Positions 1 to 7,741 of a stretch of DNA of 28,772 nt are shown here, piece by piece; within the stretch, counting starts at the first letter, position 1; every line of letters begins with the position of its first letter. Location: contig NZ_DATERI010000159.1 in assembly GCF_035271705.1 (NCBI RefSeq), positions 1 to 28,772 of the forward strand. The letters run 5' to 3'. This DNA comes from Buttiauxella sp035271705 (lineage in GTDB: Bacteria; Pseudomonadota; Gammaproteobacteria; Enterobacterales; Enterobacteriaceae). The position numbers and the translations under genes are program-made. The notes under the pieces were generated by a model that saw only the letters and a program-made list of their open reading frames with translations, had not been told where the DNA came from and searched no databases.

Positions 1-538
1 GTTGGATTGTTTTTGAGAAACAAATGAAATAGTGGTGTTATACTAATGAACATAAACGCCAATCAATAAAAAATCATTCACATAACATTGACTAAACATC
101 AACCAGTATGACATTGCAAATTAAAACCAAACTTCTTATCAATTTGTAATTTAATATTTCCTCGATTGATAACTTAACCAAAGAATAACGTCTCGCGACT
201 AATTCATTGATTGCCATCACTTGATTAAGTGATAAATCCATCCTTTAAAAACAACATAATAAATATTTAATTATAAATTTTTGGTAAACCACCATCCTTT
301 ATTTACATGTAACTGAATATGTATATTTGACAGACTCAGATCAATGATGTGAATAAAATCACAATTATTAGAGTAATTATCTTCACATTTTGTTTATGTG
401 ACAGTGAACAAAAAAAAATCATGTCATACCAATTATTCTAACTCCCACTGACATGTATGACACCAATGAAAACTGGTCTGAAAATCACATGCATTATTCA
501 TAATGCATATTACATGAGAATTAAAGAGGGTTTGCTCG
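1..538. other. AT-rich non-coding leader of the GPH/GH28 operon
   Basis: No convincing gene is seen here; the stretch is strongly AT-rich with stops in all frames. It holds several symmetrical elements: ATCACTT-4-AAGTGAT at 216-233, a CRP-type site at 348-363, GTCATAC/GTATGAC arms at 423-429 and 455-461, and a perfect palindrome with 9-base arms (ATGCATTAT, centre TC) at 489-508. The last lies about 30 bases before the transporter start. A perfect TTGACA sits at 327-332, but no good -10 follows at normal spacing. The layout suggests a catabolite-controlled, substrate-induced promoter region; the specific regulator is not identifiable and may be encoded left of the window. Confidence 0.6.
348..363 (+). 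promoter_or_regulatory. CRP (cAMP receptor protein) binding site
   Basis: The sequence is TGTGA-ATAAAA-TCACA, an exact match to both half-site cores of the CRP consensus with the normal 6-base spacer. It lies about 190 bases upstream of the sugar transporter start. Catabolite control of a transporter-glycosidase operon fits this. The transcription start is not clear, so whether CRP activates from a class I or II position cannot be said. Confidence 0.7.
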
Positions 539-1957
539 ATGAGTTCCAACGTTTTGATTGATGAGAAAATAAAAACAGGGCAAATAAAGCCTTTTGGAAT
601 GAGAGATAAAATGGGTTACCTGTGTGGTGATTTAGGTACCTGTTTTATTTTAGGCCTTGTTAATAGCTTCTTAATGATCTATTACACCAATGTCCTTGGC
701 GTTTCAGGGATGATCGTAGGGTCATTATATTTCGGAACAAAACTCTTTGATGCATTTGTTGATGTAACTGTCGGTCGCATGTGTGACACGTCAAAACTGA
801 CCGCTACTGGTCGATTTAATCCCTGGATTCGGAGAATGAAGTATCCATTCTGTGCAATTGCGGTGGTATTATTTCTTCCGTTTGCACAAGAACTCTCCTA
901 TACAGGTAAAATAATTTATATCTGTGCTTCGTATTTTTTATACGGCGCCCTTTTATCGACCATTAACATTCCTTATGGCGCGATGTCAGCGGCTATCAGT
1001 TCTAATCCAGATGATCGTGTGTCCCTCTCCACATACAGAAGTGTTGGCTCTGCAATCGGTGGTGGGGCAACAGGGTTCTTTATCCCTATCTTGATGTACA
1101 AAACTCTCGTTGATGGCAGCCAGGTTATTTCTGGGCAGCATTTCTTCTGGATAGCCATTGGTTGTGCATGCCTTGCTTTCATCTTCCTGACACTGACATG
1201 CAAATTAACAACCGAACGCGTTCGTGTTGAAGCGAAAGATAGCGTGCCTCTTGCACAGTTGGTCAAAGGTCTGCTGAGAAATAAAGCGCTCATCGTTCTG
1301 GTGGTGGTCGACCTGCTGATTGTGATCAACCAGGGCTTATCCGGAACCAACATGACTTACCTGTTCAACGATTACTTCCATGATAAACAGGCTATGTCCA
1401 TCGCACTATTGTTCACCTTTGGTTCTTTGGTGTTACTGGCTCCTTCTGCATCTTTTTTGACAAAAAGATTTGGTAAGAAAGAGGCCAGCGTTTGTGCACT
1501 GATGTTTTCAGTCGTCATGTATGTGATTATGTATTTTTGCCACATCACAGATCCTAAGATCTATTTGGTTCTCCTGTTCCTGGCCACACTGGGCGCGGGT
1601 CTGTTCAACCTGATGATCTGGGCATTCATGACAGATGTCTGTGACTATCATCAGTATGTCACCGGTACTCGTGAAGACGGCACCGTTTACGGGGTAAATT
1701 TCTTCGCCAGAAAGATAGGACAAGCATGTGCGGGAGGGATAGCTGGATTCATGTTGGCATTAATTAACTACCAGTCTTCTTCTACTGGTGGAACAATGCA
1801 AAGCCTTGATGTTCAAGAAAGTATTTATACCATGGCAAATCTTCTTCCGGCATTTTGCTTATTTGCCTCAGCAATCATATTGATTTATTTCTATCCACTG
1901 AATAAAAAGACAACACTGGATATGGAAAAAACGTTGAATAAGATCAACGGCATTTAA
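539..1957 (+). CDS. GPH-family glycoside:cation symporter
   Basis: A 472-residue polytopic inner-membrane protein with about 12 hydrophobic segments. It resembles the glycoside-pentoside-hexuronide (GPH) symporters in the MFS superfamily, which import glycosides, pentosides or hexuronides with H+ or Na+. Supporting features are an N-terminal GYLCGDLG segment matching the family's GYGxGD start, the NIPYGAMSAAIS stretch near residue 145, and the acidic D(A)xxD pattern near residues 70-80. The start is set by AAAGAGGG at 523-530, eight bases before the ATG. The GH28 gene follows after 28 bases, so the pair is probably one operon and the substrate is probably an oligogalacturonide or related pectin fragment. 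That substrate is inferred only from the neighbour. The upstream CRP site suggests catabolite control. Codon use is more AT-rich than in the suf genes, consistent with acquisition. Confidence 0.85.
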   Translation: MSSNVLIDEKIKTGQIKPFGMRDKMGYLCGDLGTCFILGLVNSFLMIYYTNVLGVSGMIVGSLYFGTKLFDAFVDVTVGRMCDTSKLTATGRFNPWIRRMKYPFCAIAVVLFLPFAQELSYTGKIIYICASYFLYGALLSTINIPYGAMSAAISSNPDDRVSLSTYRSVGSAIGGGATGFFIPILMYKTLVDGSQVISGQHFFWIAIGCACLAFIFLTLTCKLTTERVRVEAKDSVPLAQLVKGLLRNKALIVLVVVDLLIVINQGLSGTNMTYLFNDYFHDKQAMSIALLFTFGSLVLLAPSASFLTKRFGKKEASVCALMFSVVMYVIMYFCHITDPKIYLVLLFLATLGAGLFNLMIWAFMTDVCDYHQYVTGTREDGTVYGVNFFARKIGQACAGGIAGFMLALINYQSSSTGGTMQSLDVQESIYTMANLLPAFCLFASAIILIYFYPLNKKTTLDMEKTLNKINGI

Positions 1958-1985
1958 TAAATTAACCTATTAAGAGATTTTTAGC

Positions 1986-3290
1986 ATGACAACTCAACTT
2001 GATATCAGAGATTTTGGTGCAATTGGAAACGGGATCAAAAAAGATACCCATGCTATTCAGGAAGCTATCAATCAGGGAGCAGAAGAAGGGGTTTCTGTAT
2101 TTATCTCCAAAGGAACTTATTTAGTGGGTGCCCTCTTTTTAAAAGAAGGTAGCAAATTGAAATTTGAGGAGGGAGCCACTCTCCTGGGTTCAAAAGATCT
2201 TGCTGATTATCCAGAAATTGAAACCCGTGTGGCCGGCGTTGAAATGCTTTGGCCTGCGGCAATTTTGAATGCAATCTCTGCTAATAATGTTGAAATTTCA
2301 GGTGCGGGTCTCATTGATGGGCAAGGCCAACACTGGTGGGATATTTATTGTGGTGCAGATAAAAACAGCGGTTTACGTGTCGACTACGATGCGAAAGGCC
2401 TGCGTTGGATAGCCGACTATCTTGTTAAGCGTCCACGCTCCTGCTTGATTTATGAAGCTGAAAACATCAAGGTTTCTGATATTACTTTTGAGCGCGCTGG
2501 TTTTTGGAATTTGCAAATCACTTATGCGAATAATGTGTTGGTTCAAAATGTAAAAATTAGTGATAACCACGGGCCAAGCACCGATGGCATAGACATTGAC
2601 TCCTCGACAAACGTTCGTGTTACTGGATGCGAAGCCTCGTGTGGTGATGATTGCATCGTTATCAAATCGGGTCGCGATGGTGATGGTTTCCGGGTTGGCA
2701 GAATATCCGAAAACATTGAAATCGATAATTGCAAAATCAAGTCTGGCTACGGTATTACGCTGGGTAGTGAAGTCAGTGGCGGTATTCGTGGTGTTCATAT
2801 TCATGATATCGAATTTGAAAACACAGATTGCGGATTTAGAATGAAATCATCCAAAGAACGTGGTGGTTTTATCGAAGATGTCATTATTGAAAATTTACAT
2901 ATGAAGAATGTCCAATTCCCATTCTCATGGATAATGGACTGGCATAATTCGTACAATAGGAAACTTTTTGAGAATATTGAGCAGTTGCCAGAAATGTGGC
3001 AGGCCGTTGCCTTGCAAATACCTGAAAATATGCAAATGACTAAGGTCAGGAATATTAGTATATCTAATGTTAAAGCCACCTTAGATCCAGGCTATGCATT
3101 ACCTGCGAGAGCATTTGATCTGGTCGCTTTTCCAGAAAAACCGATGGAGAACATTCGATTCAGCCAATGCAGCATTGAGGCAAAAGAGTTTGGCCGCATC
3201 GTTGCCGTTAATGGCCTGAAATTTAATGATGTCACCATCTCCATTGCGGGTGAAAACGATTATTCAAATGATACATTTGACAATCGATAA
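1986..3290 (+). CDS. Cytoplasmic GH28 family glycosidase (polygalacturonase-like)
   Basis: A 434-residue right-handed beta-helix protein of glycoside hydrolase family 28, which hydrolyses alpha-galacturonosyl bonds in pectic chains. The family motifs appear in order: NHGPSTDGID near residues 194-203 (acid/base Asp region), CGDDC at 219-223, KSGYGITLGSE at 252-262, and CGFRMKSSKERGG at 282-294 (the RIK position). The normally invariant His of the GHG motif is Tyr255 here. There is no signal peptide, so the enzyme should act in the cytoplasm on short imported oligomers, as expected with the symporter gene 28 bases upstream. An exo-acting galacturonosidase or a rhamnogalacturonan-type activity are both possible; the Tyr substitution favours not assuming a classical polygalacturonase. 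The ribosome site is weak (AAGAGA). Confidence 0.85.
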   Translation: MTTQLDIRDFGAIGNGIKKDTHAIQEAINQGAEEGVSVFISKGTYLVGALFLKEGSKLKFEEGATLLGSKDLADYPEIETRVAGVEMLWPAAILNAISANNVEISGAGLIDGQGQHWWDIYCGADKNSGLRVDYDAKGLRWIADYLVKRPRSCLIYEAENIKVSDITFERAGFWNLQITYANNVLVQNVKISDNHGPSTDGIDIDSSTNVRVTGCEASCGDDCIVIKSGRDGDGFRVGRISENIEIDNCKIKSGYGITLGSEVSGGIRGVHIHDIEFENTDCGFRMKSSKERGGFIEDVIIENLHMKNVQFPFSWIMDWHNSYNRKLFENIEQLPEMWQAVALQIPENMQMTKVRNISISNVKATLDPGYALPARAFDLVAFPEKPMENIRFSQCSIEAKEFGRIVAVNGLKFNDVTISIAGENDYSNDTFDNR

Positions 3291-3862
3291 CCCTGCTTAA
3301 GTTAATTATCATCCTGGCAACACCAGGCCCCTGTAACAAAGCAGAAGTTTAGAATCACCTGGGGTGCCCCTGAGCCCGTAGACAAATCTGGCCTCTATGT
3401 TGAGCATAAGAACTGTCCATCGGCTCGGGAGCACTCCACATGGGAAAGTAGTCGTTATCGGTGTTATCACACGATAACGCAGTATTTCACCCTTATTATT
3501 CCGCGCTGAATCATGAAGTGCCATCCTCTCTTTCGAGCATAAAAAACTGTCCGTCACCCTAATATTATGGTTATGAACCGCGCTTTGAATAGCACAGGTT
3601 GAAATGCCGCTTCCTAATACCAGTAATTAACGCAAGCAATCTGCATTCAAAAAATATCATATTCCGCATAAAAAAATTTTAAGTCACCATTCATATTGAT
3701 TACTTATGATAGAGCACGTGCCGCGTTTTGTTGGTTACTAGCCCATTACCGAGTACTGAACATCTCTCTTTTTTCTTTCTTGATCTCGGTAATATTTCAT
3801 TAACGCATTGATAACACTTCGGTGTATTTCTGCGCATTACGATTTTGAAACAGTGTTTTTAA
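3291..3862. other. Gene-poor gap between GH28 gene and pykF promoter
   Basis: No gene is supported. A minus-strand open frame at 3309-3557 has no recognisable domain and no good ribosome site. The gap contains an imperfect direct repeat, GAGCATAAGAACTGTCC near 3402-3418 and GAGCATAAAAAACTGTCC near 3535-3552, and GTTATCG/CGATAAC arms around 3454-3478. Inverted arms ATTACCGAG (3745-3753) and CTCGGTAAT (3785-3793) enclose a T-rich loop. A weak stem CCTGG-5-CCAGG at 3313-3327 follows the GH28 stop but lacks a T run. These look like decayed intergenic or mobile sequence. Confidence 0.5.
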
Positions 3863-3919
3863 TTCCTTTCGGCGCAAGTTACCTCTATAATATGTAAAGT
3901 CCTGACTTGAATGGTTTCA
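3863..3919 (+). promoter_or_regulatory. pykF promoter with Cra (FruR) operator
   Basis: A perfect -10 hexamer TATAAT lies at 3886-3891 with a poor -35 (TTCCTT, 3863-3868). TGAATGGTTTCA at 3908-3919 matches the Cra/FruR consensus (TGAAWCGWTTMA-like, imperfect palindrome) and falls just past the expected start site. Cra is known to repress pykF in E. coli until fructose-1,6-bisphosphate or fructose-1-phosphate releases it. The leader to the pykF ATG is long, about 230 bases, and from about 3920 onward reads very like the E. coli pykF leader. Confidence 0.75.
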
Positions 3920-4127
3920 GCGCATTGAACTGTCTTACTACATTAGAAAGCAATCCACATCACCGACAGGCTGAACCGCAAGCACACTTTCCTCTGCACG
4001 CTTTATTTCTGTCACCTATCCTTACCGGGTGGCACTTGATCAATACCAGCTTTAGTTTGCGCTCCGGCGCCCGTATCGACCGGAACCGAATTTTCACAAT
4101 CCTTCTCAACTCACAGATAAGACTGTC

Positions 4128-5540
4128 ATGAAAAAGACTAAAATTGTTTGCACCATCGGTCCAAAAACCGAATCCGAAGAAATGCTGAGCAAAATGCTTG
4201 ATGCTGGCATGAACGTAATGCGTCTGAACTTCTCCCACGGTGACTACGAAGAACACGGTCAGCGTATCAAGAACCTGCGCAACGTCGTCGCTACAACTGG
4301 TAAAAAAGCAGCAATTCTGCTGGACACCAAAGGTCCTGAAATCCGTACCATCAAACTGGAAGGCGGAAACGACGTTTCTCTGAAAGCGGGCCAGACCTTC
4401 ACTTTCACTACTGACAAAACTGTTGTAGGTAACAGCGATATCGTTGCTGTGACTTATGAAGGTTTCACCAGCGACCTGAGCGTGGGCAACACTGTACTGG
4501 TCGACGATGGTCTGATCGGTATGGAAGTGACTGCGATCGAAGGCAAAAACGTTGTTTGTAAAGTACTGAACAACGGCGACCTGGGCGAAAACAAAGGCGT
4601 TAACCTGCCAGGTGTTTCCATCGCGCTGCCAGCTCTGGCTGAAAAAGACAAACAAGATTTGATCTTCGGTTGCGAACAAGGTGTTGACTTCGTTGCAGCA
4701 TCTTTCATTCGTAAACGTTCTGACGTCGTTGAAATTCGTGAGCATTTAAAAGCTCACGGCGGCGAAAACATTCAGATCATCTCTAAAATCGAAAACCAGG
4801 AAGGCCTGAACAACTTCGACGAAATCCTCGAAGCTTCTGACGGCATCATGGTTGCTCGTGGTGACTTGGGCGTTGAAATCCCAGTTGAAGAAGTTATCTT
4901 TGCTCAGAAGATGATGATTGAGAAATGTGTTCGCGCACGTAAAGTTGTTATCACTGCAACTCAGATGCTCGACTCCATGATCAAAAACCCACGCCCTACC
5001 CGTGCAGAAGCGGGTGACGTTGCTAACGCCATCATCGACGGCACTGACGCAGTAATGCTGTCTGGTGAGTCTGCTAAAGGTAAATACCCACTGGAAGCTG
5101 TGACCATCATGGCGACCATCTGTGAGCGTACTGACCGCGTGATGACCAGCCGTCTGGATAACAACAATGACAGCCGTAAACTGCGTATTACTGAAGCAGT
5201 TTGCCGCGGTGCAGTTGAAACTGCAGAAAACCTGGAAGCACCTGTTGTTGTTGTGGCAACTCAGGGCGGTAAATCAGCTAAAGCTGTGCGTAAATACTTC
5301 CCTAACGCAACGATTCTGGCTCTGACCACCAATGAAGTGACTGCGCGTCAGTTAGTTCTGAGCAAAGGTGTGATTCCTCAGTTGGTTAAAGAAATCGCGT
5401 CTACTGATGATTTCTATCGTTTGGGTAAAGAAGTTGCGCTGGAAAGCGGCCTGGCTCGCAAAGGCGACATCGTAGTGATGGTTTCTGGTGCTTTAGTACC
5501 AAGCGGCACAACCAACACTGCATCTGTTCACGTTCTGTAA
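4128..5540 (+). CDS. pykF: Pyruvate kinase I
   Basis: A 470-residue protein, the same length as E. coli PykF. The enzyme converts phosphoenolpyruvate and ADP to pyruvate and ATP at the end of glycolysis, works in the cytoplasm as a homotetramer, and is activated by fructose-1,6-bisphosphate. It opens MKKTKIVCTIGPKTES, the conserved substrate-binding start. The pyruvate kinase signature ISKIENQEG with its catalytic Lys lies near residue 220, MVARGDLGVEIP near 242-253, and TATQMLDSM near 277-285. Control by Cra is indicated by the operator upstream. A strong hairpin terminator follows the stop. ppsA, which runs the opposite reaction, lies about 22 kb away at the right edge. Confidence 0.98.
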   Translation: MKKTKIVCTIGPKTESEEMLSKMLDAGMNVMRLNFSHGDYEEHGQRIKNLRNVVATTGKKAAILLDTKGPEIRTIKLEGGNDVSLKAGQTFTFTTDKTVVGNSDIVAVTYEGFTSDLSVGNTVLVDDGLIGMEVTAIEGKNVVCKVLNNGDLGENKGVNLPGVSIALPALAEKDKQDLIFGCEQGVDFVAASFIRKRSDVVEIREHLKAHGGENIQIISKIENQEGLNNFDEILEASDGIMVARGDLGVEIPVEEVIFAQKMMIEKCVRARKVVITATQMLDSMIKNPRPTRAEAGDVANAIIDGTDAVMLSGESAKGKYPLEAVTIMATICERTDRVMTSRLDNNNDSRKLRITEAVCRGAVETAENLEAPVVVVATQGGKSAKAVRKYFPNATILALTTNEVTARQLVLSKGVIPQLVKEIASTDDFYRLGKEVALESGLARKGDIVVMVSGALVPSGTTNTASVHVL

Positions 5541-5566
5541 ATTTGCTGTGAACGAATAATTTGCTC

Positions 5567-5593
5567 AAAAAGCGCCCTCGGGCGCTTTTTTTA
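5567..5593 (+). terminator. Rho-independent terminator of pykF
   Basis: AAAAAGCGCCC-TCG-GGCGCTTTTTTT is a perfect GC-rich stem with a three-base loop followed by seven T residues. It lies 26 bases after the pykF stop. Confidence 0.93.
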
Positions 5594-5774
5594 TTCGGTA
5601 AAGTAGCCAATTCGAATCAAAAAGCAAATCGGTTTGCTCTCTTTAAGTCAAATTTTACTAAGACGAATCCGATTAAAATCCTCTGTTTTTTCTATTTTTT
5701 TTAGGTTTTGGCCCCGGTTCGGTGTTTCTTTGAGCGAACGATCAACTTTAAGTGCATTCCCATCAAAAATTTAT

Positions 5775-5803
5775 TCTCAAGATAAAAAACTTTGTGTAAT
5801 ACT
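5775..5803 (+). promoter_or_regulatory. lpp promoter
   Basis: The stretch from about 5762 to 5824 is nearly identical to the well-known strong E. coli lpp promoter. It has an AT-rich upstream segment, a -35 region around TCTCAA (5775-5780), a 17-base spacer, and the -10 AATACT (5798-5803). The short leader ends in GAGGGTATTAATA before the ATG. The roughly 180 bases between the pykF terminator and this promoter show nothing else that I can assign. Confidence 0.8.
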
Positions 5804-5847
5804 TGTAACGCTACATGGAGATTAACTCAATCTAGAGGGTATTAATA

Positions 5848-6084
5848 ATGAATCGTACTAAACTGGTACTGGGCGCGGTAATCCTGGCTTCTACTATGCT
5901 GGCAGGTTGTTCTTCTAACGCTAAAATTGATCAACTGTCTTCTGACGTTCAGACTCTGAACGCTAAAGTTGATCAGCTGAGCAACGACGTGAACGCAATG
6001 CGTTCTGACGTTCAAGCTGCTAAAGACGACGCAGCACGCGCTAACCAGCGTCTGGACAACCAAGCTAGCCATTACAAAAAGTAA
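5848..6084 (+). CDS. lpp: Major outer membrane (Braun) lipoprotein
   Basis: A 78-residue precursor. The signal peptide ends in the lipobox LAGC, so Cys21 becomes the lipidated N-terminus of the mature protein. The mature part is a heptad-repeat coiled coil (repeats around KIDQLSSDVQTLNAKVDQLS) that forms a trimer. It ends in Lys, which L,D-transpeptidases join to peptidoglycan. It anchors the outer membrane to the cell wall and sets periplasm width. The neighbour ldtE encodes an L,D-transpeptidase, so substrate and enzyme class sit side by side. Length and sequence are as in E. coli, apart from a few substitutions near the C-terminus. Confidence 0.98.
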   Translation: MNRTKLVLGAVILASTMLAGCSSNAKIDQLSSDVQTLNAKVDQLSNDVNAMRSDVQAAKDDAARANQRLDNQASHYKK

Positions 6085-6096
6085 TAGCTTCTTGAT

Positions 6097-6129
6097 GTAA
6101 AATGGCGCACATTGTGCGCCATTTTTTTT
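6097..6129 (+). terminator. Terminator of lpp, probably bidirectional
   Basis: AAAATGGCGCAC-ATT-GTGCGCCATTTT followed by further T residues forms a 12-pair stem 15 bases after the lpp stop. The symmetric A and T tails mean it may also stop ldtE transcription arriving from the other side. Confidence 0.93.
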
Positions 6130-6161
6130 GCCTCAATATCTCCCCTACACTCAGAAGCTCT

Positions 6162-7211
6162 CTAATTCATCACCACGCTGTTCTGCCCACTTACCAAACT
6201 CCCACTACTATTTGTTATCGGTCGACTGCCTGTGGTCGTCCTGACGCTTTGTATCGGGGTAATATTCACGGGTTGTGATGGAACACCCTGCGGTGCATTA
6301 ACCAGTACCGGATAACCCGCTCGTCTTGCGATAGCACTATCCACCTGCGCCCTATCGCTCATTGGGTTGTCGATAAACGAACCGAACGATGCTGAAATCG
6401 CAATAGGTACAGTCTGTGGGTTTTCCCAATCGTTACGCGACAGCGGCTGATGCACTTCAACATAGCGCCGGCCATCAGGCTCAATGCTAAATTTGATCGG
6501 CTCATTGATGATTTGCACCCTGGTGCCCCAGGCCGCCTGACTAAACACCGACTTAATGTCTGGCGCACGCATACGCATGCAACCCGAACTCACACGCAAA
6601 CCAATGCTATTACGCGCATTGGTGCCGTGAATCAGGTATTCACCACCACCCTGCTCAAGACGCAGTGCGTAGCGTCCTAACGGGTTGTTTGGCCCGGCTG
6701 GCACCATCGCAGGCAGCGTTATGCCTTGCGCTGCGGAACGTGCGCGGATGTTTGCCGTTGGCGTCCAGGTCGGATTAGGGATTTTCTGGCTGATGCGTGT
6801 CACCATCACGGGTGTTTCTCGTCCAAGCTGACCAATACCGAGCGGATAAACCTCAACTCGATTCTGCCCTGGCGGATAAAAATACAATCGCAGCTCAGCA
6901 AGATTGATAACAATACCTTCGCGCGGTGCATCCGGTAGGATCATTTGCGACGGTATGGTTAATTCAGTACCAGGTTTAGGTAAGTAGGGATCAACGGTAT
7001 TGTTTGCCTCAATCAACAGTAACACGCCGGTATTATATTTCGCGGCCACTGCCTCAAGGTTTTTACCGTCATTCGGAACAAAGTAGCTTTGGTTTTGGCC
7101 TATTATCCGGCTGCCCGGAGGGGGTAATAAATAGTCAACAGCCCATGCTGACTGGCTGGCCGCCAGAGTACTTATCAAAATTAATGTTATTTGAGAGAAC
7201 GCGCTCTTCAT
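6162..7211 (-). CDS. ldtE: L,D-transpeptidase of the YkuD family (LdtE)
   Basis: A 349-residue secreted enzyme. In E. coli LdtE (YnhG) forms 3-3 (mDAP-mDAP) cross-links in peptidoglycan. A signal peptide ends near residue 24 (AWA|VDY). A LysM-like wall-binding segment spans about 40-90. The YkuD catalytic domain covers about 97-235, with the active site HGTNARNSIGLRVSSGCMRM carrying His195 and nucleophile Cys211. After the conserved LEVHQPLSRN-type segment there is an Ala, Thr and Ser-rich tail of roughly 45 residues that I do not recall in E. coli LdtE, which is about 334 residues. The start is an ATG with CAGGAA upstream. A 12-base palindrome TTCACCGGTGAA (7225-7236) lies just before it. 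Confidence 0.93.
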   Translation of the reverse strand: MKSAFSQITLILISTLAASQSAWAVDYLLPPPGSRIIGQNQSYFVPNDGKNLEAVAAKYNTGVLLLIEANNTVDPYLPKPGTELTIPSQMILPDAPREGIVINLAELRLYFYPPGQNRVEVYPLGIGQLGRETPVMVTRISQKIPNPTWTPTANIRARSAAQGITLPAMVPAGPNNPLGRYALRLEQGGGEYLIHGTNARNSIGLRVSSGCMRMRAPDIKSVFSQAAWGTRVQIINEPIKFSIEPDGRRYVEVHQPLSRNDWENPQTVPIAISASFGSFIDNPMSDRAQVDSAIARRAGYPVLVNAPQGVPSQPVNITPIQSVRTTTGSRPITNSSGSLVSGQNSVVMN

Positions 7212-7260
7212 ACTGGATTCCTGTATTCACCGGTGAAACGCCGGAATGCTGAAAGCGGTA

Positions 7261-7281
7261 CGAGGTAATAAAATTACCTCG
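7261..7281 (-). other. Perfect hairpin between sufE and ldtE
   Basis: CGAGGTAAT-AAA-ATTACCTCG is a perfect 9-pair stem 30 bases past the sufE stop on the minus strand. There is no T run after it in the direction of transcription, so it is a poor intrinsic terminator. It may protect the 3' end of the suf message or partly attenuate read-through into ldtE. Confidence 0.45.
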
Positions 7282-7311
7282 CGTTAACAGGATGAAAGCT
7301 GTTCTTTGAGT

Positions 7312-7728
7312 TTAGCTAAGATTGGTAGCTTTGGTGCGGATTGCGCGGATCATTGCTTCAAGCCCTTGCGAGCGAGAGGGTGTAAGGTGCTGAGCCAACT
7401 CCAGTTTCTCAAACCACGGGCGAACATCAAACGCAACAATATCCTGCGCTGTCATCTGCTGATACAGAATAAACACGATAGCAATCAGCCCCTTAACTAT
7501 CGCAGCATCACTATCGCCCTCAAGTATCATCACGCCATCAGGCTGTTGATGCATCACAATCCACACCTGGCTCTGGCAGCCCTGAATAGCATTTTCCGCT
7601 ACGTGCTCACTCTCGGGAAGCGCCGGAAGCCTCCCGCCAAGCTCAATGATGTAGAGATACTTATCTTCCCAGTTGCTGCACCGACTGAAATTTTTCAGTA
7701 ACTTTTCTTTATCAGGCATGGTGGCCAT
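7312..7728 (-). CDS. sufE: Cysteine desulfuration protein SufE
   Basis: A 138-residue cytoplasmic sulfur-transfer protein. It accepts persulfide sulfur from SufS on Cys51 (AIQGCQSQVW) and passes it to SufB in the SufBC2D scaffold. Length and sequence match E. coli SufE, including PDKEKLL at the N-terminus and HLTPSRSQGLEAMIRAIR near the C-terminus. It is the last gene of the suf operon, 13 bases after sufS. It enhances SufS activity under iron starvation and oxidative stress. Confidence 0.97.
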   Translation of the reverse strand: MATMPDKEKLLKNFSRCSNWEDKYLYIIELGGRLPALPESEHVAENAIQGCQSQVWIVMHQQPDGVMILEGDSDAAIVKGLIAIVFILYQQMTAQDIVAFDVRPWFEKLELAQHLTPSRSQGLEAMIRAIRTKATNLS

Positions 7729-7741
7729 GGCTTTCTCCCTG

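Noticed and set aside
3313..3327. CCTGG-CAACA-CCAGG as a terminator for the GH28 gene
   Set aside because: Only five pairs and no T run follows.
3309..3557. Minus-strand open frame of 82 codons downstream of the GH28 gene
   Set aside because: No recognisable domain, no convincing ribosome site, no partner genes, and it contains the imperfect repeat described for this gap. Treated as chance or decayed sequence.
3960..4745. Long minus-strand open frame opposite the pykF start
   Set aside because: A shadow of highly biased pykF codons; low-complexity Phe/Val-rich product and no ribosome site.
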